Below are positions 58,385 to 64,000 of a DNA stretch of 64,000 nucleotides, in pieces. Position 1 is the stretch's first letter. Every line of letters starts with the position of its first letter. The notes under the pieces were generated by a model that did not search any database, was not told where the DNA came from, and saw nothing but the letters and a program-made list of their open reading frames with translations. This stretch comes from Platycnemis pennipes (lineage: Eukaryota > Arthropoda > Insecta > Odonata > Platycnemididae): assembly GCA_933228895.1 (NCBI GenBank), contig OW121856.1, positions 24,011,805 through 24,075,804 on the forward strand, in the 5' to 3' direction. The position numbers were made by a program, and so were the translations under genes.

Positions 58385-61255
58385 TGTAATTAAGGCAAAA
58401 CGTTCCCTCCTGAGCCTTTCACGTGACATATCATCACATATAACTGCTGATAGATACATTTAAGATAGTTATAGATTGTAGTAATAATCAGTAAGAGCAG
58501 TGTTTGACCTCTAGGAAACATCAAATATTTTTTCGTGAGCTCGTAGTCTTTGATATCGATGCATACTGCTTCGCTGCATTACCCACCTTTGCCACGCATA
58601 TAACATTAATGCACGTAGAACTCTACTGAAAAAACCGAAATTAATTAAAAAAGGCAGTATTAAAGATAAAAAAAGCCTTGCTGGGAGATGGCTAGGCAGG
58701 TGCGAATGTTTGCAAAGTCTTGATCGACATGAGCCCAGGCTAAGCAGTCATGGTATTGTTGAATGGAAAACGTGAGATAAATAAGAGCAATCCTTGGACG
58801 ATACAAAGGAATATCGTACGCAGTGATGGGTTAAAGACGACCCATTAATGAAGATAAATGTCTTGGAGGTAAAGCATCCGGAAGTCGGAATTCGAGGTGG
58901 AAATGAGGAAATCGGTTTTCTCTCGGCTTCCATTCAATTTCTGGCTGCCTCATTTTGATACGCCGTGGTGCTAGGCTGAAAGCATTCTATACCAAAATTG
59001 TCTGCTCCTTTGCTTCGAAGGAAAGGTGAGATTAAATACCTGAAAGGGAAAAGGTAAACCAGAATATTGCAGGCAACTGAAAGGAACGAAGAGAATTCCG
59101 TTGGTTTAGACTCAGGCTCAGAGTCATTTTCCTCATTTTTCAAGGTATTCATTGTTTATAGTACCTACAGTTAGGCATCAGATGTCACTCAACGATAGCA
59201 TAGATTTTACTTAAAGTACATCAGGTAGGCCTTAATTCCTGCCAATTTCATCGTAAATTTTCACAAAAGCCATGAGTTACGCGTACAGGGCGAACCTTTG
59301 GTGCAAAAGGGAACTCTACCTAAAAAAAAGAAATCTACCTGCTTTGATAATACAACTCCGCAAACTATTTTAAATGAATAGATATATATCTACAAGTATC
59401 CATAAAGGTATGACATTATCATTAGGGAGCTTGGCCCCCATCCCTTCCATTCCTATCCATATACCTTTCCTCCCGGTCTGAAGCGCCCATTAGTGCGGAA
59501 ACAGACTTGAAAACACCCAAGCTATCATTAAATATTATAGCTCAGTCGAAATACGAACATGTTTCAAACTGTATTTAGTAATTTATATAAAGTAAGAAGA
59601 GCAATGATTCTAGGTCATTTAATTATAGAGCCCGATTTCCTTTGTTTTTACAAATATAAGTGCGCATTATTCATGCAAAAGTTGTTATGCATTAACTGGC
59701 GCATAGCGTAAAGGGTCTATAGTGAAATATAGGAAAAGAATGATTCTTCTAAACTAAAAAAGATTTAAAATTGAATGATAAGATAAGGACACTAACTGAA
59801 GCATGATTTTTTTATCTTGCTTTCATCAAATCGATAAAGTACCAACTTCATTCAATAATTCCTGGTTTTCTTTTATGATTTCCATTGCTCAATTCTCAAA
59901 ATTATGCTATTATATTTAAAATTTAACGTACGGAAATGTTCAAAAATATGTTTTTTTCAGCTGCACTAGTAAAAAATAAGCAGTCACCTGAATATTCAAA
60001 TGCACATTCTACGTATCATGTGCATACAATGTGATGCGAATGCATGAGGAGTTGAAACCTATGTACTCGGATAAGAATTGGTAACACCTTATCAAGTAAT
60101 AATTTTCCTCTCCATCTCTTCTTCAAATTACATTTAAAATATATAATTATATGTGTATATCCTTATGGAGTGATAAAACAGCCTATAGTACAAGTCTTTA
60201 TCCTCGTCCTACCACAGACCTGAGCGGTGGCTCTCGTTGTAATCTGTATATGCATATGGCCTAAAATAAAGGAAGACAGAAAAAGCTATTTATAATATAC
60301 TGATCATGTTATTACAGTTCAATGGAGTATGCTCACGTATGCAGGCGAATATCCGGCCATGAGTCCAACGTCCTTTGTGAAGTGCCTTTGCAAAGTAATA
60401 TTTCTTCACTAAATGCTTAGTGCAATAAATGCTGAATTGTAATATTTTTAACAAAAAATTAAACTGCTAAATTATATGAAATAAAGCTAAAATATTTTCA
60501 CTGATCCACAGCCAAAGCAGGTTCTATTCTTTGGAATGAAAGAAAACTTCAAAAAGTGACTGCATGTACGTCGTATTCAGATCGTCTAAATTATTATTTG
60601 TTGCGCCACAATTGCAATACGTAAAAATTATAAATCAACACCCCTTAGAATAAAAAATAATAGTGATCCAATTTACCTGGTTAGTATTTTCTGAAGATTT
60701 AGAGAACTACTCCGCTAAGTTTTTCAGTTTAATATCTGATTTCAATTAACGCAGCGTGACCAAAAAATTGCAAAAGTTATAATTCGAATTCAGTCCACCA
60801 TTTTCAATTACTTCCCACTCAGGTAACCATTTTCAGGTATCAGTTCTCATGACCAAAGGAGCTACTTCTATTTTAAGACCTATTTATCTGAGATTTTCAG
60901 GTTCACCTATGAGTGAAAAATGTGCTAAAAATCTAATTAAAGCATCTTACTAAGGGTATATTTCGAGGATTTTCACAGAGAGCTTCACAGCATGCGTTTA
61001 TTATTTATAATTTTGATATTACTTTGTTTCATTTATTATAAAAAGAGGCTTAGAGTTATTGTCAACTAATGGTAAACAAGAATCAATAGCAATTTGGGAG
61101 GGGTAGGAAAATACTGAATGAAGAAAAGATAGAAAGAAACCAGTCTTCACCATAAGCGTTATTAAAATGATCCGAGGATTCAGTCCTACTTCGAAACCGA
61201 GAAACAGAGTACTATGCGTTATATTCACAACCCTGGAAACAATAAGGACAGGTAC
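58385..61255. other. Anonymous AT-rich DNA
   Basis: No supportable gene. The minus frames at 58748-58933 and 58934-59152 have no recognised domain. Confidence 0.4.
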
Positions 61256-61259
61256 ACTG

Positions 61260-61335
61260 AAAAAATGTTCTGTCATCATTTGAACCCGGGTCCTCGGACT
61301 CGGAACAGTACTCTCGTCGCCACACCAAATTAATC
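61260..61335 (-). repeat. tRNA-like SINE head
   Basis: The minus strand reads tttggtgtggcgacgagagt (A-box-like) and, after about 25 bases, gacccgggttcaaatgatg (B-box-like). Stems are not convincing enough for a tRNA gene. Confidence 0.4.
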
Positions 61336-61339
61336 CTAT

Positions 61340-61865
61340 TTAAGGTCAATTAATGTTTTTTTTTCATTTTCGGCCCTTTAATTCAAAGAAGTAAAGTAAT
61401 GAAGAGCTATATCTACGTATGAACACCGATTTGTCTCCTCCATACTCAAAAATGTTCTTTTCATCGAATCCTTGTAAAATTTCTATCCTCGTGAAATTTT
61501 CTCTCTTTTTTCCCTTCTTGTTAAAAATCGTCTCATTTTCAATGAACAATTACTCACTACCTCAATACATTCCTAAAAAATGCCCCTTTTTCCAAGATAA
61601 TCACTCTCTTTTTGTTCATTATATGTACTAATCGTATGTTCAAAAATTTTTATGTCACTAATTTTGCGAGCCATTACGTAGAATTAGGAATTATAGGAAT
61701 TATCGTTTGATATATGGGATGAAAATAATGCAGAAGACCGACTCTAATTACATTGAAGTAAAATATTCTATTAATTTCAACTTTTGGACATTGGTAAGGT
61801 ACGCGGACATTAAATTCTACTTACTCAGGCAAGGTCTTAGAAAAAAAAGCATTTGAAAACAATGT
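61340..61865. other. Anonymous AT-rich DNA
   Basis: Overlapping frames of 61 and 70 codons on opposite strands (61364-61631) are chance products of AT-rich DNA. Confidence 0.35.
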
Positions 61866-61871
61866 TTTAAA

Positions 61872-61940
61872 TATTGAGGGATTCGAACCATAAGCAAATA
61901 AAAGTGAAGACTTATCTGTAAGACGATGGTGAGATTAAAT
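61872..61940 (-). repeat. Possible tRNA-like SINE head
   Basis: The minus strand holds a perfect B-box, ggttcgaatcc (61879-61890 region), with a weak A-box region (catcgtcttacagataagtc) at fitting distance. Confidence 0.35.
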
Positions 61941-61944
61941 ACAG

Positions 61945-62475
61945 AAATATGTACTAAAAGCTTGAGCTATTTGCACATTTTAGCTAGCTAAGTTTTATTT
62001 TGGAGGAGAGGGGTTAAGCAGGAGTTAAGGGGCGGCGTAACATATGATTACTATTTGAAGGGAACTTTTGAAATGGTCTTTGAGCAGGGTCGTAAAGAGT
62101 GGTGGAAAGTCTTTTGAATTGCATGGTCCTCAAAAGAGATGAAAAATGAACCAAGGTATGTTTTTTTAAATAAGCCTTCAGAATTTGGGATGCGTACTTG
62201 AAGAAGGTAATGATGTTAGTTGATGCGAGAAGTACTTAAGAAATACTTAAGAAGAAATACCGGAAGTGGTATGTAGATTAAAAAATAATAAACATATTCA
62301 ATTAATGAGTGAATTTATAACTGTATCCTGTTTTCTGAGGCAAATTATTCTCTTAAATACACTCGGAGGAGCGCTGATACGAATGCGATGAAAATCCTAC
62401 CAGAGTTGTTCCCGAATCCTCCATCTCGGGATTGAAAAACCAGAATCTCACACCAGTATCACCGTTGAAACATAC
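61945..62475. other. Anonymous AT-rich DNA
   Basis: Nothing supportable. A small duplication, agtacttaag/aaatacttaag, lies at 62230-62255. Confidence 0.4.
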
Positions 62476-62479
62476 GAGT

Positions 62480-62815
62480 AGCAATGGTAAGATAAGTGAT
62501 TGACTGAAGAAAAAGAGGACTAATGAGGTGTGAAAGAGTGTGGAGTCAGTAAGGTGATTGGAAAGAGAAAAGAACATGGAATTACTACGGAAGGCAGGAA
62601 AAGAAAGGAAGGCAATAAAGGAAAAGTGAGGCAATGAGATATTATGTTAAGGGAACTGGTAACAAGAGAATTATGTGTGTAAGCCAGTAGAGGGAATGGT
62701 GTAGAGGGAGTAGCGTGAACAGGAAGGAGTTAAGAAATAGTTTTGAGGGAGGGAATGAGAATTACGAAGTATATAAAGCAATAAAAAGCAACAAATGTGG
62801 AAGTAAGGGTGACTG
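62480..62815 (+). repeat. GA-rich stretch
   Basis: Purine-dominated plus strand, less GC-rich than the other islands. The 93-codon minus frame ending here is F/L/S-rich chance coding. Confidence 0.4.
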
Positions 62816-62819
62816 AAAG

Positions 62820-63685
62820 CATTATTTATCAATCTAAATCTACCTCAACTAGAAAATTAGGATAAGACATTTCGATACTTTGGGTATAACACCCATAAAA
62901 GCAACAAAGATACATATGAACATGAGGTACTTCTCGGGTTTTTCCGGGAAACCGACGTGAGATTTCAGTCCTCGGGTTTGCTATCAGATTAAATAAAGGA
63001 CGTGTAACTACTCTGCCCAAAAAAACTTCCTCACGCAGAGTACATGTTATAGTTACAAAGTTTTTCAAAAGTACAATATTCAAACAAAATTCCATTTTAA
63101 GGATACCTATTCACATATTTACTATCGGCAGATGTAATTGTAATACATAACTTCTAAATTTAGCTTTTAAAAAAGTGGTCACAGATTACCAATTCTCTTA
63201 GTCTTGGGTTCTTTATAAGTATCAAATTGGCGGGGACAAATATGTGAAAACAAATTGTTCTGTGCGCTGGTAGTTTGCTTGGGTTACTTCTGGTAAAAAT
63301 TCTTATTGTTTTGGGTAGAAAAAAGTTAATAAAATTAACTATTCAATTTTTATTTTCAAATAAAAACTAGAATGATAAAGAGGAGGTATTTCTTTTTAGC
63401 GAGAAATTTCAGCCAGCGAAAATTTTCGTTCGGTGAGGAAATATTATCGTCACGGCGGAGATTAAAAATGAATGGGAAGCATGGATGTTTGTAGCTATTG
63501 TAATTTATTAGCTATGCTAGAAAAATGGCTGAAAATTATGATAGTAGTACAGCGTTCCCTTTGTAAAATATTTTATGCAAAGGTGGGCGCGCAAGGATAT
63601 AGGTACACATATCACCATATCCTGGCAAGGCCTTGGCAGTCTGAGAACATTGTTGAATCCTCATGATGATAAGTATCTCTCGCAT
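62820..63685. other. Anonymous AT-rich DNA
   Basis: Nothing supportable. Confidence 0.35.
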
Positions 63686-63689
63686 TAAG

Positions 63690-63900
63690 ACGAGAAATAA
63701 TTTTGAGCTGTCCTTCAAGGGCATCTCAAAACCTGCGGTAAACGAGGAGCCAGCAGATGACGTGGTTTCCTGCCCCCTTACGAGGTTGGGCGCAAGGGCA
63801 GAGGCATAGCCCCAACCTCCTGGGCCTTTGCTTGCCCACGGCTGTGTCGTGGGAGCGACAGGCCCCGAACTGACGAAGCAATGGGTCAAGCCCAAAAGAA
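63690..63900 (-). repeat. GC-rich block, probable interspersed repeat
   Basis: An abrupt GC-rich segment at the right edge carries a minus-strand frame (63895-63536) whose first half reads GPVAPTTQPWASKGPGGWGY then RGQETTSSAGSSFTAGFEMP. Such G/P/T/S-rich translations are typical of SINE-like repeats and I do not credit it as a gene. It is followed to the window end by a GA/GC-rich stretch (63935-64000). Confidence 0.35.
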
Positions 63901-64000
63901 TTCCACCGACAAAAAATTAAGGGAATAGGTAATAGAAAAGGGAGTTACGGGGGGAGCGCCAGCGGGTAACAGAGAAATGACACGGTGAGAGAAGGGGGGG

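Noticed and set aside
62925..62970. cgggaaaccgacg phrase resembling a hammerhead GAAAC segment
   Set aside because: No CUGANGA box or stem II at a suitable distance on either strand.
1..64000. CRISPR arrays, operons, rRNA genes or intact tRNA genes
   Set aside because: No regularly spaced short direct repeats, no packed genes and no rRNA-like or well-folded cloverleaf sequence was seen; the window is of animal type.

Overview
The window looks like intergenic or deep-intronic DNA from a large, AT-rich animal genome, most likely an arthropod and probably an insect. This rests on the mixture of transposon families: a Penelope-like element with hammerhead ribozymes, arthropod-type endonuclease/reverse-transcriptase LINEs with a GATGAT tail, a CR1/jockey-type LINE with a GATGTA-type tail, piggyBac remnants, a hAT-like element with very long inverted repeats, and tRNA-like SINE heads. 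There is no bacterial-style gene packing, no operon, and no host gene I can defend. Nearly every long open frame is either a shadow in a compositionally biased stretch or a broken piece of transposon protein.

Layout. 1-10.6 kb: AT-rich non-coding DNA with a GA-rich island (6.1-6.6 kb), a GC-rich block (8.3-8.7 kb) and one tRNA-like element. 10.6-14.6 kb: a complete-ended 3.9-kb DNA transposon with 8-bp target duplications and ~590-bp inverted repeats. It holds two broken transposase pieces pointing in opposite directions. 14.6-21.4 kb: a CR1/jockey-type LINE remnant, a LINE 3' tail, a tRNA-like element and two G-rich islands. 21.5-24.7 kb: a cluster of a piggyBac-like defective element, a dead LINE reverse transcriptase, and a long palindrome carrying a hammerhead ribozyme with an intact core. 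26.2-27.0 kb: a solo hAT end and a second, broken LINE 3' end. 28-34 kb: a strand-switching purine/pyrimidine island, a divergent repeat array, a piggyBac transposase fossil (minus strand) and a MITE candidate. 34-50 kb: mostly anonymous AT-rich DNA with small tandem duplications and CT-rich islands. 50.8-54.6 kb: a hammerhead-like palindrome, then a 1.7-kb Penelope-like element with inverted terminal repeats, each with a mutated hammerhead. 55-64 kb: a 137-bp LINE insertion with a 13-bp target duplication, several tRNA-like elements and anonymous DNA.

The strongest candidates for something little described are two. The first is the 10.6-14.6 kb transposon: hAT-type ends, a transposase family with a CHTQAVER motif that I know only from unnamed arthropod proteins, and a palindromic internal rearrangement. 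The second is the set of hammerhead ribozymes, of which the copy at 24.63 kb keeps every core position and sits at the edge of a ~190-bp palindrome. All calls are by eye; no alignment, folding or database search was run.
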